Numbered from the stretch's first letter, positions 35,895-44,456 are shown. The stretch: DNA of 64,000 nucleotides from Qipengyuania seohaensis (GCF_002795865.1 NZ_CP024920.1:1647001-1711000); one strand, 5' to 3'. Notes: generated by a model not told the origin, from the letters alone. Made by a program: numbers and translations.

Positions 35895-36347
35895 TCAAGC
35901 GAATAAGCCGTATTGCCTTAGTAGCGCGATCAAATCCTCGATCGCTGTTCGCGCCTGTACGTCGATAAAGTCGCCATCAGCGGGAATAGTTGGCGCTTCA
36001 AGGCGTTGCCAGCCGTCCCGGTAAACCAGGGAAGACGCGCTCGACCGCTCATGAACAACAAGCCCGGCAGTAGGCGACGCGAAGGTCCATTGACTGTCGA
36101 TCCACCCCGCGAGTGAATCGGTATGCCCGATCCAGTCGTCTGTCGGCTGCTCACCAACAATATAACACGACCCGGAAACCGGCGTTTCAGGTGGTGTCGA
36201 CAAAACTTGTTCGACAACCGGGTTAAGCAGCATGTCGATCCGCGACAGCGCTTCGTTGACGAAAAATTCTCTCTGTGCCTGGCCCGAGTATAGGAAGGGA
36301 AGCTGGTGACGAGGGGTACTGCTCGAAAAGCCGGTCGATTGGCTCAT
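35895..36347 (-). CDS. DUF2793 protein at the end of the GTA cluster
   Basis: 150 residues matching the DUF2793 pattern: an N-terminal LPFLYSGQAQREFFVNEALSRID block, then SCYIVGEQPTDDWIGHTDSLAGW and GWQRL. In Rhodobacter capsulatus a DUF2793 domain occurs in a GTA tail-fibre/spike component encoded outside the main cluster; here the gene is attached to the end of the structural run, 23 bases after gp15. Probably a tail-tip or receptor-binding accessory protein. No signal peptide. Confidence 0.8.
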   Translation of the reverse strand: MSQSTGFSSSTPRHQLPFLYSGQAQREFFVNEALSRIDMLLNPVVEQVLSTPPETPVSGSCYIVGEQPTDDWIGHTDSLAGWIDSQWTFASPTAGLVVHERSSASSLVYRDGWQRLEAPTIPADGDFIDVQARTAIEDLIALLRQYGLFA

Positions 36348-36370
36348 GGGTCATTCCTTGTTGGTTCGGA

Positions 36371-38545
36371 CTAAAGGGCATCCCGCAGCCGGAGGGCGCG
36401 CGACTTGGCATGGCTGCCGCATTGCCGCACCCAAATCGGCTCTTCGGGGAACTGGAGGCGAAGGTCGTCGACCTCTTCGGCCGGAATTGCGTAACGTGGC
36501 TGACCCGTAGTCCAGATGACATAGGGGGACTGTTCTGGCCCAAGCCCGACCTCGTATGCTTCGGTTTGTTCGACAAGTGGTTGTTCGACTTCATCGAGCC
36601 AGGTCCAGCCGCCCCTTGCTCGGCGGGTCCATTCGAGTTCGACAGATCCGAAAGCATCAGTCCCGCTTATGCCGTGAACAGGTGAAAGTGGCCTGAGCGA
36701 CGCGTTGGCGCCCTCGATCTGAGCGCGAGCGGGTTGATCGTCGGTGATCCCAAAAGCGTAGAAAGTCGAACCGGCTGCCGAGAGAACTGCAGAGGTCAGC
36801 CTGATGAGCTTGTCGTCCAAGAGGGTCACGTCGGAGCCGGGCTGGTGACCTGCTGATGCATCGAGTTCGGTTCCACCCCGGCCACGCAAGAGGCCGGTAA
36901 GCCTCCACCGGCCTCCTCCGAGGGACACCGAAGACAGAAACTGGATTATCTCCGTCCCGATCAGGATGCGGTTGGCCCCCGAGGCTATCCCCTCGATATC
37001 CGTATCGCGCAATCTTTGCGCCGCGTCTTCGAGCACCACCTCGCACTGCGAAGCGGATTCGAAACGCAGTCCGGATGAAGGCGGCAACGGTGTATGCAAC
37101 TTGCCATTTGCGGCACGCCGGGTGGCCGAAAGACCCGTGTCGTCGAGACCGCCAGCGATCTGGGTGAAAAGCCTTGCACCCGACCACCGACCCGATGATG
37201 CCCCGATTGCCGCAAACGCCACGCGCTCGGAAGCGGATCCGGTCCCGTCCCAAGGCAGCTCGAAAACACGCAGCGACGTCTCTGCACCAAGGCGATCGAG
37301 CGGGCGCCATGGATCGCCCGAGTCTGCTGGCTGCGCTCCTGCCGCACCGCTTCGATATCGTGCCAGCTGCAACTCCACGCCCCGTTCGCGCCACTCCCAG
37401 CTCGTGACCAGCCAGAGTCCGGAACGCCCAGGCACACTGACGATCGTTCCAGGCGCAATCTTCGGGTCGAGCTCGGCGATCCGATATGCCAAGGTCTCGG
37501 CCATGAACCCCGACAGTCTATTCGCGGTAATCGCGACCTGCTTTGCCTTCTCAGCAGCCATGACGCCCGGAAACTCGAAAACATTCCAGTCGCTCTGCGA
37601 TGCGTCGGTTTGCTGAAGCCCGGGTTGGTAGTCTCGGTTTGCGTCATAGTATCGTAAAGCCGAAAAGCCGGCTTGGCGCGTGTCTTGCCGCGCTGATGCA
37701 TTGCCCGAGCGGGGTGCGAATTCCGCATCGTCCCACGCCGATGGAGCCGGGAGTTTCGGGATCTGAGCCTCGGAAATCGCGGACGAACGAATTTCGAAAG
37801 TAGCGTCCCCAATCACGGGGTGTATGGGCTTCAACCGATCGACCAGCGAGATAATATCGCGATAACTGCCCTGTTCGTGGCTGAAACCGAGAAGCTCGGG
37901 AAATTCGGTATCGCCATCGACTTCGGCGGCACTGTCGCGGAGCAACTGCCAAAGGAAACGGCCTCCTTCGCCCGCGAAGACTTCAAAGCTGAGCGCAGGG
38001 ATGCGGTTGCCGAAATCGGTCAGGTCGAGATCTTCGAACACAACATAAGCGAGGCCGCGATGGGCCGGGCACTTCGATCCCAGGACTGCCTCGAGAAGCG
38101 GGTCTTTGTCCTGATCCCCGTGTCCCTTGTGAATGCGCAGCGTTCCCCCGGACTTCAGATCGCCTGCAGAACCTCTCAGCAAATTGCCGTCGGCCCAGAT
38201 GCGGCCGACGCCATCGATCGGCAGACTGGAGAGGGCGATGGCGAGGCTGACCGAATAGCTGTAACTGGTGCTTTCCGGTTTCCCCTTGCCTCCGCCTTGG
38301 ATTGAGGAATTTTCCTGCAGGTCGGTCGACCAGAAGATGGTTCCTGCCGATCGGGTCGCACCATATTGGCCGGCAATCGGTGTGCCATAGCTGGATGCCG
38401 ATACCGAAAGCTCCTTCAGCCGAGGTCCTTCCTTGGATCCTGGCTTGAAAAGCTGTCCATCGATGGTTCGGCCGACAACGGCACCGATCGCTCCCCCGAT
38501 AGGACCGAATACGCTGCCTGCGGCGGTCAGGACGAGAGTGGCCAT
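36371..38545 (-). CDS. GTA tail protein gp15-like (short form)
   Basis: 724 residues from the ATG at 38545 (MATLVLTAAGSVFGPIGGAIG), overlapping gp14 by 19 bases. The N-terminal glycine/alanine-rich hydrophobic stretch and the following domain (about 30-700; GTPIAGQYGATRSAGTIFWST, FEVFAGEG, TANRLSGFMAETLAYRIAEL, LTGLLRGRGGTELD) correspond to the phage-tail-3 type baseplate/fibre hub. The R. capsulatus gp15 is about 1300 residues and includes a GTA TIM-barrel-like domain; such a region seems absent here. Forms the tail tip that delivers DNA. No frameshift seen. Confidence 0.87.
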   Translation of the reverse strand: MATLVLTAAGSVFGPIGGAIGAVVGRTIDGQLFKPGSKEGPRLKELSVSASSYGTPIAGQYGATRSAGTIFWSTDLQENSSIQGGGKGKPESTSYSYSVSLAIALSSLPIDGVGRIWADGNLLRGSAGDLKSGGTLRIHKGHGDQDKDPLLEAVLGSKCPAHRGLAYVVFEDLDLTDFGNRIPALSFEVFAGEGGRFLWQLLRDSAAEVDGDTEFPELLGFSHEQGSYRDIISLVDRLKPIHPVIGDATFEIRSSAISEAQIPKLPAPSAWDDAEFAPRSGNASARQDTRQAGFSALRYYDANRDYQPGLQQTDASQSDWNVFEFPGVMAAEKAKQVAITANRLSGFMAETLAYRIAELDPKIAPGTIVSVPGRSGLWLVTSWEWRERGVELQLARYRSGAAGAQPADSGDPWRPLDRLGAETSLRVFELPWDGTGSASERVAFAAIGASSGRWSGARLFTQIAGGLDDTGLSATRRAANGKLHTPLPPSSGLRFESASQCEVVLEDAAQRLRDTDIEGIASGANRILIGTEIIQFLSSVSLGGGRWRLTGLLRGRGGTELDASAGHQPGSDVTLLDDKLIRLTSAVLSAAGSTFYAFGITDDQPARAQIEGANASLRPLSPVHGISGTDAFGSVELEWTRRARGGWTWLDEVEQPLVEQTEAYEVGLGPEQSPYVIWTTGQPRYAIPAEEVDDLRLQFPEEPIWVRQCGSHAKSRALRLRDAL

Positions 38546-38928
38546 ATTTCCTCCAAGGTATCTGGAATGCGCCAATGCGCACGCCTAGGCCATTGCGGCA
38601 CCGCGCTCTGACAAACGACGCGGCGCAAACCCGCGTGGGCGTGGACGAATTGTCGCATGGGGTTGAGCGTAACTACGTGAAACTGGGTGGGCCCAATTTC
38701 GACAAGCTGGATATCGCCTCCGATTGGGCGCCCTTGCGCCCGCTCGAGCCCCAGCCGGTCGGCGAAGGCCACGAAAGGGGATATGTCCGCGTTTCTAAGG
38801 CGATACGAGTGAGGGAGTTCCAGCCCGATGCAGTCGACACCGGTTTCAGGGTCCCTACCGAAAAGGCGGAAAGGTACACCGACCAGCGCCTGTACTTCGC
38901 AAGCGAAGCGTGCAGACAAGCGGTTCAT
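38527..38928 (-). CDS. GTA NlpC/P60 family peptidase (gp14-like)
   Basis: 133 residues. Tail-tip cell-wall peptidase: nucleophile in TGVDCIGLE (Cys33) and the His of FVHAHAGLRRVV (His96/98). The start overlaps gp13 by four bases (ATGA) and the end overlaps gp15. Slightly shorter than typical gp14; the region after Cys33 (LELPHSYRLRN) is less alanine-rich than usual but the catalytic pair remains. It should help the particle cross the recipient's peptidoglycan. Confidence 0.86.
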   Translation of the reverse strand: MNRLSARFACEVQALVGVPFRLFGRDPETGVDCIGLELPHSYRLRNADISPFVAFADRLGLERAQGRPIGGDIQLVEIGPTQFHVVTLNPMRQFVHAHAGLRRVVCQSAVPQWPRRAHWRIPDTLEEIWPLSS

Positions 38929-39740
38929 CGCGGCTGCGGATATTGGGTCAGGTGATCATTTCCGGGCAGGAATGGTTCGCCCTGGAAGTTGATTGCATTG
39001 CCGAACCTGTCCGCACACGCAGCGATCGTTCCGTTGCAGCCTTCTCTCAGGATCGCCCGGTGACCGGCTTGCTGACCCTCGGCGATCGGTCGGTCCAGAA
39101 CCAGGTCTTGCCCCGAGTAATCGATGATAGTCGCTTCTATTCCGGCTTGAGGTCCGTCCAGCCAGCGCAGTTTTCCCGCCAGGTAATTCGACGGTTCGGC
39201 CAGATCGAACCGGACGGCGTCCGATGTGTAGTCGATAGCTGTTGCGACCCGTCGAACCTCGAAGCGTGATGACGGCAACGTGCATCCGTGCCCGCAAAAC
39301 CGCGCCCTGCAAGTGGGGCTGGAGCGGGGGACCGGGTCCTTATCGAGCTGGCGTTTGATCGAACTCAACTGGGCTTTGAACTGGCCGTCTTCCCTTGCAA
39401 GGGCGTCTATCGAACCGATGTAGAGACGCGCATTTTCGAGCGTTTCCCAATCAACCACTCCGGTTTCGATTCGCGCACCGTCGAAGCGGCCCGTGGCGAT
39501 GTCTTCGGTCCGGATCGTATCGTGGCTCAACGCACCGTGGACTTCTGCTTCGTCGTCCGACAGATCGATGGTCCGCCGCACGGAAGAAGGTAGCAGTGCC
39601 GGAGCGCTGCGGTGCCGGATTCCCGAGAAATACAGGTCGCGATCGTGGGTGGTGAAAGCCAGGGCAGCGCCGTCCTTGCGGTAAATGCGCCAGTACGCGG
39701 CGACGGTATCGAGCTCGCGATCGAAAAATACGCGGGTCAT
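38925..39740 (-). CDS. GTA hub protein, DUF2163 (gp13-like)
   Basis: 271 residues. The N-terminal MTRVFFDRELDTVAAYWRIYRKDG leads into the DUF2163 domain, and the C-terminal half contains five cysteines at about 144, 149, 153 (TCRARFCGHGC), 235 and 242 (GCNGTIAAC). The equivalent proteins of lambda (gpL) and RcGTA use such cysteines to hold an iron-sulfur cluster in the tail hub, so the same is expected here. ATGA overlaps on both ends, with gp12 before and gp14 after. Confidence 0.88.
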   Translation of the reverse strand: MTRVFFDRELDTVAAYWRIYRKDGAALAFTTHDRDLYFSGIRHRSAPALLPSSVRRTIDLSDDEAEVHGALSHDTIRTEDIATGRFDGARIETGVVDWETLENARLYIGSIDALAREDGQFKAQLSSIKRQLDKDPVPRSSPTCRARFCGHGCTLPSSRFEVRRVATAIDYTSDAVRFDLAEPSNYLAGKLRWLDGPQAGIEATIIDYSGQDLVLDRPIAEGQQAGHRAILREGCNGTIAACADRFGNAINFQGEPFLPGNDHLTQYPQPR

Positions 39741-42049
39741 GCCCCCTCCCGTATCTCGATGAGCGGCACGGAAGGCGCCTCGCCTGCTGCGAATGTGGCG
39801 CCGGAAATGTCGATGCGATCTTCCGCGAACCGGACAGGGACGTCGAACTGAAACCCGGCCCTCACTTGGGCACCATCGGCGGGCGGAGTCTCGAAGCGGA
39901 TTTCGCCCATGCCCACGTGGCTCCAGCCGCTGGCGGGACTGTTGTCGACGCTGACTAGGATAGAGCCATCTACCGGCCTGGTAATGGGCCGCTCTTGGCC
40001 GTCATAATTGCGCTTCAATTGGAATGACGCCTGGATACCGTCGCCGACGCCCAGGAGTTCGTCGGTCATTGTCGGCTCGCCATCGCCGTCGCGCGAGCTG
40101 AAATCATAGGGATCGCGCAGCCGAAAACCGCGAGCAGGGCCGTATCTCGCGCGGAAGAAATTGATCAGGGTGGCGAGCTCCTTCTGCGAGCGAACGCCCG
40201 GGCCGACATCATATTGCATGCGGGCGTCGGACCACAGGGCATTGCGGCGTTCATGGCCCGAGGACGTGACCGCAACCGTAGTGGAGAATTCCGGGCTGAT
40301 CCGGGTCTCGCGCCCCAGGGCGAGCGGGAAATGGACATCGTCGAAGGCTTGCATGTCAGTGTCCTCGTGATTTGGAAGGCGAACGTAACCGTCGCGCGCG
40401 ATCTGTGGCAGCGCCCACACGAAACGCTGTTCGACCCCGCGCTCGCGTGCTTCATCGAGGCAGGCATCGATAGCGGGCCAGGCGCGCTCGGCATCGGCCG
40501 GGTCGAGCACGAAGCCGGATAGGTAATCCGTAGCGGTTTGGGGGTAGGCGAGCTTCTGGTCGACGAATGCGTAAGCCGACCGGCGCAAGGCATCGCGGCC
40601 GCTCGTCAACCAGTCGTAATCTTCGAGCTGCAACCGGTCGAACGCCGGAGCCGCCCAGCCGGTCGGCAGACACGCGCGGTGCAGTTCCGGCATTTCCGGA
40701 TCTAGGACGGTAGGCGTGAACGTAAGCAGCAATATCTCGGCCGAAGAGGGCCCAGCGTCCCTGACTGCCTGGGCAAGGTCCGTGGTAGCTTGCGCAAGCA
40801 GGGCACCTGCCGCATCGAGATAGCTCGTCTGGGCGCTATTCATCGGGTCGCGCATATCCGTGATGGCGTCCGCACCGGACGGCAGCGAAGCGAGGGCAAG
40901 CGGATCGTAGAGGCATGGAGCCCTGTCGGAGGGTCGCACCCACCACCATGGTTCGCCGATCTGGAACAGGGCATCGCCTCCTGCAGAGCTAAGCATGGCA
41001 ACGAAGCGTGTCGCCACGCCCTGCAGGAACTGCATGGCCTCCGGATTGGCCGGAGACAGGAGCGTCGAAGGAGGCTCCCAGCCAGTCAGGGCCTCGCCTC
41101 CGTCATGAGCGCGCTGCTTCCATTCCGGCGGGCAATAAGCATCGAATAGTTCGAAGCTGAGCGAAACGATCGGCGCGAAATCCATGGCTATCGCCTCGGC
41201 GAAAAAGGATTCGTGCCAGCGCCTTGCAGGAACTGCCAGTTCTCCTGCCGGGTCCGCCAGCTGGGAATTTCCCGACGCGACCAGCGACATGAAATGGCTC
41301 ATTCCGACATAGTGAACGATCCTTCCCCGATAGCCGAGGTTCTCGGCAGTACGCAGGATGCGCGAGGGGGTCTGGTGGTAACTGTCGTCATAGGCCGTCG
41401 CGATCTGTTCTTCATGCGGAGGGGCGATAATGTCGCCGATCTCGATGACTGCGCGCTCGCCCTCTGCCATCAGCTCGCTGATCGAAACGGAGCCGGCAAT
41501 TTTCTCCGCGAGCGGCTGGCTACTGCCCTGCACGTAACCGATCGGTGCCAGGGAGATGAACATCAGGTCGATGTCCTTGGGCCACACGATCTCGCCGGGA
41601 AGCGACCAGCCTGCCTGCAAATCGGAGAACCTCAGCTCGATCCGCGCGTCTTGCGGCGTCCCGGTGGCATAGTTCCACAAGCGCACGTACCAGCTCCGCG
41701 CCTGCCCGGAAGCATCACGGCCCTCGATGGTGAGGGTCGGGCCATGAGGCGCATCGAGGGGTAGTACGCCTGCGCCCTGCCATCGAAATCGCAGGACACA
41801 ATGGGAGTAATCGCGCTCTGTCTTGTAGGCGAGGAGGGGATGGTCGAGCAGATCCTCGCTTTCCCAGATCAGCCCTGCAAGTTCACCTTCATGCAGGAAC
41901 TCGCAATCGACGCGCAATGCATCGGGAGCGGTCCTGACCACGCTGGCCATCATTGGGCGCGGGAAGTTGATGGTCCAGAAGCGTGGGTCGAACCGTTGGA
42001 TCCAGTCTTTGTGCTGGTCGGTTCGTTCCTTGGCGAGCCAGAATGCCAT
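39737..42049 (-). CDS. GTA gp12-like distal tail protein with large N-terminal extension
   Basis: 770 residues. The last ~205 residues (from about 566, DDVHFPLALGRETRISPEF, then GVRSQKELATLINFFRARYG and RGFRLRDPYDFSSRD) are DUF2460, the whole of gp12 in R. capsulatus. The first ~560 residues are an added region: a beta-rich start (about 1-200, FDPRFWTINFPRPMMASV, WYVRLWNYATGTPQDARIEL), then an alpha/beta part (about 205-560) with strand-like segments such as DFAPIVSLSFELFDA and ALFQIGEPWWWV near 365, suggestive of a TIM-barrel. I recall homologues being named non-contractile tail sheath protein, unverified. Continuous reading frame, no sign of a join by error. Confidence 0.85.
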   Translation of the reverse strand: MAFWLAKERTDQHKDWIQRFDPRFWTINFPRPMMASVVRTAPDALRVDCEFLHEGELAGLIWESEDLLDHPLLAYKTERDYSHCVLRFRWQGAGVLPLDAPHGPTLTIEGRDASGQARSWYVRLWNYATGTPQDARIELRFSDLQAGWSLPGEIVWPKDIDLMFISLAPIGYVQGSSQPLAEKIAGSVSISELMAEGERAVIEIGDIIAPPHEEQIATAYDDSYHQTPSRILRTAENLGYRGRIVHYVGMSHFMSLVASGNSQLADPAGELAVPARRWHESFFAEAIAMDFAPIVSLSFELFDAYCPPEWKQRAHDGGEALTGWEPPSTLLSPANPEAMQFLQGVATRFVAMLSSAGGDALFQIGEPWWWVRPSDRAPCLYDPLALASLPSGADAITDMRDPMNSAQTSYLDAAGALLAQATTDLAQAVRDAGPSSAEILLLTFTPTVLDPEMPELHRACLPTGWAAPAFDRLQLEDYDWLTSGRDALRRSAYAFVDQKLAYPQTATDYLSGFVLDPADAERAWPAIDACLDEARERGVEQRFVWALPQIARDGYVRLPNHEDTDMQAFDDVHFPLALGRETRISPEFSTTVAVTSSGHERRNALWSDARMQYDVGPGVRSQKELATLINFFRARYGPARGFRLRDPYDFSSRDGDGEPTMTDELLGVGDGIQASFQLKRNYDGQERPITRPVDGSILVSVDNSPASGWSHVGMGEIRFETPPADGAQVRAGFQFDVPVRFAEDRIDISGATFAAGEAPSVPLIEIREGA

Positions 42050-42060
42050 TGTCGCCTCCT

Positions 42061-42642
42061 TCAGTTCTGCAGAGCACGCCGAACGGCGCTGGCGACCTGT
42101 CGCGAAGATCGCTGCAGCGCAGCCGGCGTGCTGGATCCACGCGGCTGGGCGAGATTAATTGCAACGCGCACATTGGTTTGGGCGCTGCCGAGACGGTGAT
42201 TGGGCTCGACGTTCCCGGCGCTCGTCGGCACGAACAGTTCCGGTCCCCGTTCGCCGACCAGATAAGGGCGAGCGGGCGACACGCTGCCGCCGGTCGCGCG
42301 TCCTGGCAGGCCGAGACTGCCCAGCAGGCCGGATAGCAGGCCTGCACCACCACCCGTGCCATTGCCGCCCCCGAGGCCTGCAAACAGGGCGTCCATCCCT
42401 GCGCCAAGAGCCTTGCTTGCGATCTGGTCCATGACCTGCAAGGCCATCCTGCCGAGATCCTCGAAGCCAAGCTTGCCACTGCGAAGCGCACGCATCAGGC
42501 CGCGCTCGAGGACCTTGCCGGCGCTGTCGAACCCGTCGACAAGCGTGCTGTCGAAATCGCGCTTCATCTGCGCGACATCCCGGGCAAAAGCCGATGTGTC
42601 GGCGCGGACAGCCACCACCAGGTCCTCAAAATCGTCATCCAT
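42061..42642 (-). CDS. GTA tail tape measure protein (gp11-like)
   Basis: 193 residues, short as in other GTAs with short tails. N-terminal helical VVAVRADTSAFARDVAQMKR, central LMRALRSGKLGFEDLGRMALQVM, a glycine-rich stretch (GLGGGNGTGGGAGLLSGLLG) and a C-terminal RATGGSVSPARPYLVGERGPE block, the latter frequent in phage tape-measure tails. Sets tail length and probably passes into the recipient envelope. Overlaps the small chaperone gene upstream by eight bases. Confidence 0.87.
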   Translation of the reverse strand: MDDDFEDLVVAVRADTSAFARDVAQMKRDFDSTLVDGFDSAGKVLERGLMRALRSGKLGFEDLGRMALQVMDQIASKALGAGMDALFAGLGGGNGTGGGAGLLSGLLGSLGLPGRATGGSVSPARPYLVGERGPELFVPTSAGNVEPNHRLGSAQTNVRVAINLAQPRGSSTPAALQRSSRQVASAVRRALQN

Positions 42643-42829
42643 TGCGATCCCTTTCGATCAGCGCCGCGATCTCGTCGCGGCTTGGGGGTGTTCGGGCATC
42701 ATCGTTCGAAGCGAGGCAGGCCGCGAGTTCCGCTGGCGTGGCATTCCAGAAAATGTCGGGGGGCCAGCCGAGGGCACGCGCCGCGTGGCCCGCCAGCAGC
42801 AAGGCTCCATCGGCAAAGCTGTCAAACAC
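42635..42829 (-). CDS. GTA small tail assembly chaperone (gp10.1-like)
   Basis: 64 residues, GTG start one base after the gp10 stop (TGACGTG). Contains the ALGWPPDIFWNATPAELAAC block typical of the phage tail assembly chaperone family PF09550 found between gp10 and gp11 in GTAs. It overlaps the tape measure start by eight bases, a good position for the coupling or frameshift-like stoichiometry seen for tail chaperones in siphophages. Confidence 0.82.
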   Translation of the reverse strand: MFDSFADGALLLAGHAARALGWPPDIFWNATPAELAACLASNDDARTPPSRDEIAALIERDRNG

Positions 42830-42830
42830 G

Positions 42831-43133
42831 TCAGCGACCGCGCAGCACCTGGCCGAGCAGAATCTTTAGGGGCACCGCCGCCCCGGACAGACCCATTCCC
42901 ACCACGGCCTCGCCCACCTCGTCACGCGTGACGGAGCCCGGTCGGGCACTGCAGAACCAGAAAAGGGCGGCGATTTCGGTCAGCGTCAGGCGTCCTTCGC
43001 CGGCCCGTTCCACAAGCGCAAAGAGAGATCCGATTTCCGCTTCCGCCTTCACCAGGGCATCGAAGGTCGGCCTGAGGACGATTTCGCGTCCATTCACATG
43101 GATCGAAGCTTCGCCGCGGGCATGATTGCTCAT
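42831..43133 (-). CDS. GTA gp10-like tail chaperone
   Basis: 100 residues. Sequence ASIHVNGREIVLRPTFDALVKAEAEIGSLFALVERA ... LTEIAALFWFCS matches the GTA gp10 family in pattern: a short beta start (NGREIVLRPTFDAL) and helices. The start overlaps the tail tube gene by four bases (ATGA). Presumed to coat the tape measure protein during tail assembly. Confidence 0.85.
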   Translation of the reverse strand: MSNHARGEASIHVNGREIVLRPTFDALVKAEAEIGSLFALVERAGEGRLTLTEIAALFWFCSARPGSVTRDEVGEAVVGMGLSGAAVPLKILLGQVLRGR

Positions 43134-43537
43134 GCACTCACCACCTCGCCCGAGCTTTCGAGCTGGAGCGTGTAAGTGCGCTCGCCATTGAAATCCCCGG
43201 CATAATCGAGGCGCTGGACAAGGAAGCGACCACGCATTCTCTCGCCGTCTTCGAACGACAGCTCGTAGTCGTCGAGTGTTCCATCCAGCGCATTCGCTCG
43301 GACGGTCGCCTCGGCACCGGAGCCGAGGAAAATCCCCGACGCGCTGACCGACACAGAGCGAACGCCTGCGCCGGACAGGAATTCGCGCCAGCCACCGCTG
43401 TCCTTGTGGGTAACAACGACGCTGTCGCCGTTGATGGTCATCTGCGTAGTCCGCAGACCGGCCACGGTTTCGTAGGCGACGGGATTTCCTCCATCGCCGA
43501 TCTTGAGGAGGAAGGCGGAGCCTTTCTGGGCAGTCAT
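43130..43537 (-). CDS. GTA major tail tube protein (gp9-like)
   Basis: 135 residues of beta-rich sequence: GSAFLLKIGDGGNPVAYETV, AGLRTTQMTINGDSVVVTHK, WREFLSGAGVRSVSVSASGI and YTLQLESSGEVV. This is the TP901-1 major tail protein pattern. 21 bases separate it from gp8 upstream and its stop overlaps gp10. Forms the hexameric rings of the tail tube. Confidence 0.9.
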   Translation of the reverse strand: MTAQKGSAFLLKIGDGGNPVAYETVAGLRTTQMTINGDSVVVTHKDSGGWREFLSGAGVRSVSVSASGIFLGSGAEATVRANALDGTLDDYELSFEDGERMRGRFLVQRLDYAGDFNGERTYTLQLESSGEVVSA

Positions 43538-43558
43538 TGGGTTGTCTCCGACAAGAGT

Positions 43559-43948
43559 TTACTCAGCGATTACGCGGAAAGCGTATTCGAGAAGGATGGC
43601 GCGGATTGCGCGGGCACGGCGTTCCGTCCGGCTGTGAAGGAAGCGGGTTGTCACGAGCCGGAAGCCGCGTTGCTGCGGTGCGAGGGTGGCGATGCACTGT
43701 TCGATCCGCTCTGCGATGGTGGCTGCCGGGGCAGGATCACTGCCCCGTGTCGTCAGTTCGATGGCAATGCGGATTTCGCGGCCGGACGAGGTCTTGCTCG
43801 ACCAGTCGGCGGCTGCGCTGGCGACGATCGCAAGCGTGGGCGGCGGTGCTGCAGAGGGCCCTTCCTCGACTACAGCGTTGATCAACGGGGCGAGTTGCGC
43901 ATCGGCGCGCAGGGCTTCCACCAGCGCGATCCTGAGGGCGCTTTCCAT
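43559..43948 (-). CDS. GTA DUF3168 tail terminator protein (gp8-like)
   Basis: 129 residues. Starts MESALRIALVEALRADAQLAPLI and contains the DUF3168 strand-helix pattern (REIRIAIELTTRGSD, IAERIEQCIATLAP, GFRLVTTRFLHSRTERRARA). Expected to cap the tail tube and join it to the head. Its ATG overlaps the stop of the preceding 49-codon ORF (TAATG). Confidence 0.87.
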   Translation of the reverse strand: MESALRIALVEALRADAQLAPLINAVVEEGPSAAPPPTLAIVASAAADWSSKTSSGREIRIAIELTTRGSDPAPAATIAERIEQCIATLAPQQRGFRLVTTRFLHSRTERRARAIRAILLEYAFRVIAE

Positions 43949-44097
43949 TATCGATTACTCCGAGTGAAATTCGGCCAGAGCGCGCGCGGGTCGCGCCAGT
44001 CAGCGCCAGCGTCGTCGCGGCTTGTCCTGTGCCGCCGATGGACGAGTGTTCTTGCGTAACGCTCCAACTTCGCTGCGAATGCCTCGAAGCCGGTCAC
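43948..44097 (-). CDS. 49-codon ORF at the gp7 position of the GTA cluster
   Basis: A 49-residue frame beginning GTG at 44097 and ending TAA at 43948. GTGA overlaps the gp6 stop by four bases and TAATG overlaps the gp8 start by one base, so the ORF fills the gap exactly and is placed to couple translation of gp6 to gp8. The peptide is basic (TGFEAFAAKLERYARTLVH, then RRHRTSRDD; ends PNFTRSNR). RcGTA gp7, a head-tail adaptor at this position, is a little over 100 residues. Either a reduced gp7 or a leader-type linker; the protein itself may have no structural role. Confidence 0.6.
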   Translation of the reverse strand: MTGFEAFAAKLERYARTLVHRRHRTSRDDAGADWRDPRALWPNFTRSNR

Positions 44098-44393
44098 GAC
44101 AGGCGCAGTGTGCGCCACGGACGCCACAGCGCAGCGACCGCCGCAGGTGGATAACTGCCACCGTCGAGACCCGCATCGCGCTCGCGATACTGGTGGGCGG
44201 CGTGACGCACGATGCCATGACGCAGGCCGTCTTCCGCCTCGTCCCAACTGGTCGCGGTCATGCCCGTAAACTGCCGGCAGACCTGCCATGCAGCCTCCAG
44301 CAAGCGGATGAGCAGCGCATCGTCTTCATTTGTGCTGATCGCCAGCCACTGCTTGAGCTCGTCGAGCGGCTGACCTGACAGGTCGGTCTGCAT
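44094..44393 (-). CDS. GTA gp6-like head-tail connector protein
   Basis: 99 residues. DELKQWLAISTNEDDALLIRLLEAAWQVCRQFTG at the N-terminus is the gp6/DNA-packaging connector pattern (helical, binding under the portal). 99 bases upstream is the capsid stop, with a perfect 12-bp hairpin between. Overlaps the 49-codon ORF by GTGA. Confidence 0.85.
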   Translation of the reverse strand: MQTDLSGQPLDELKQWLAISTNEDDALLIRLLEAAWQVCRQFTGMTATSWDEAEDGLRHGIVRHAAHQYRERDAGLDGGSYPPAAVAALWRPWRTLRLS

Positions 44394-44423
44394 TATTGGT
44401 GTCCTGGTGCAAGAAGCGAGGGG

Positions 44424-44456
44424 TGCCCGCGCCGCCAGGGGGAAGCGGCGCGGGCA
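44424..44456 (-). repeat. Perfect 12-bp hairpin after the capsid gene
   Basis: TGCCCGCGCCGC (44424-44435) and GCGGCGCGGGCA (44445-44456) are exact reverse complements with a 9-base loop. On the minus strand no T-run follows, so it is not a clear terminator; it could protect the capsid message 3' end or be a processing site. Confidence 0.75.
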
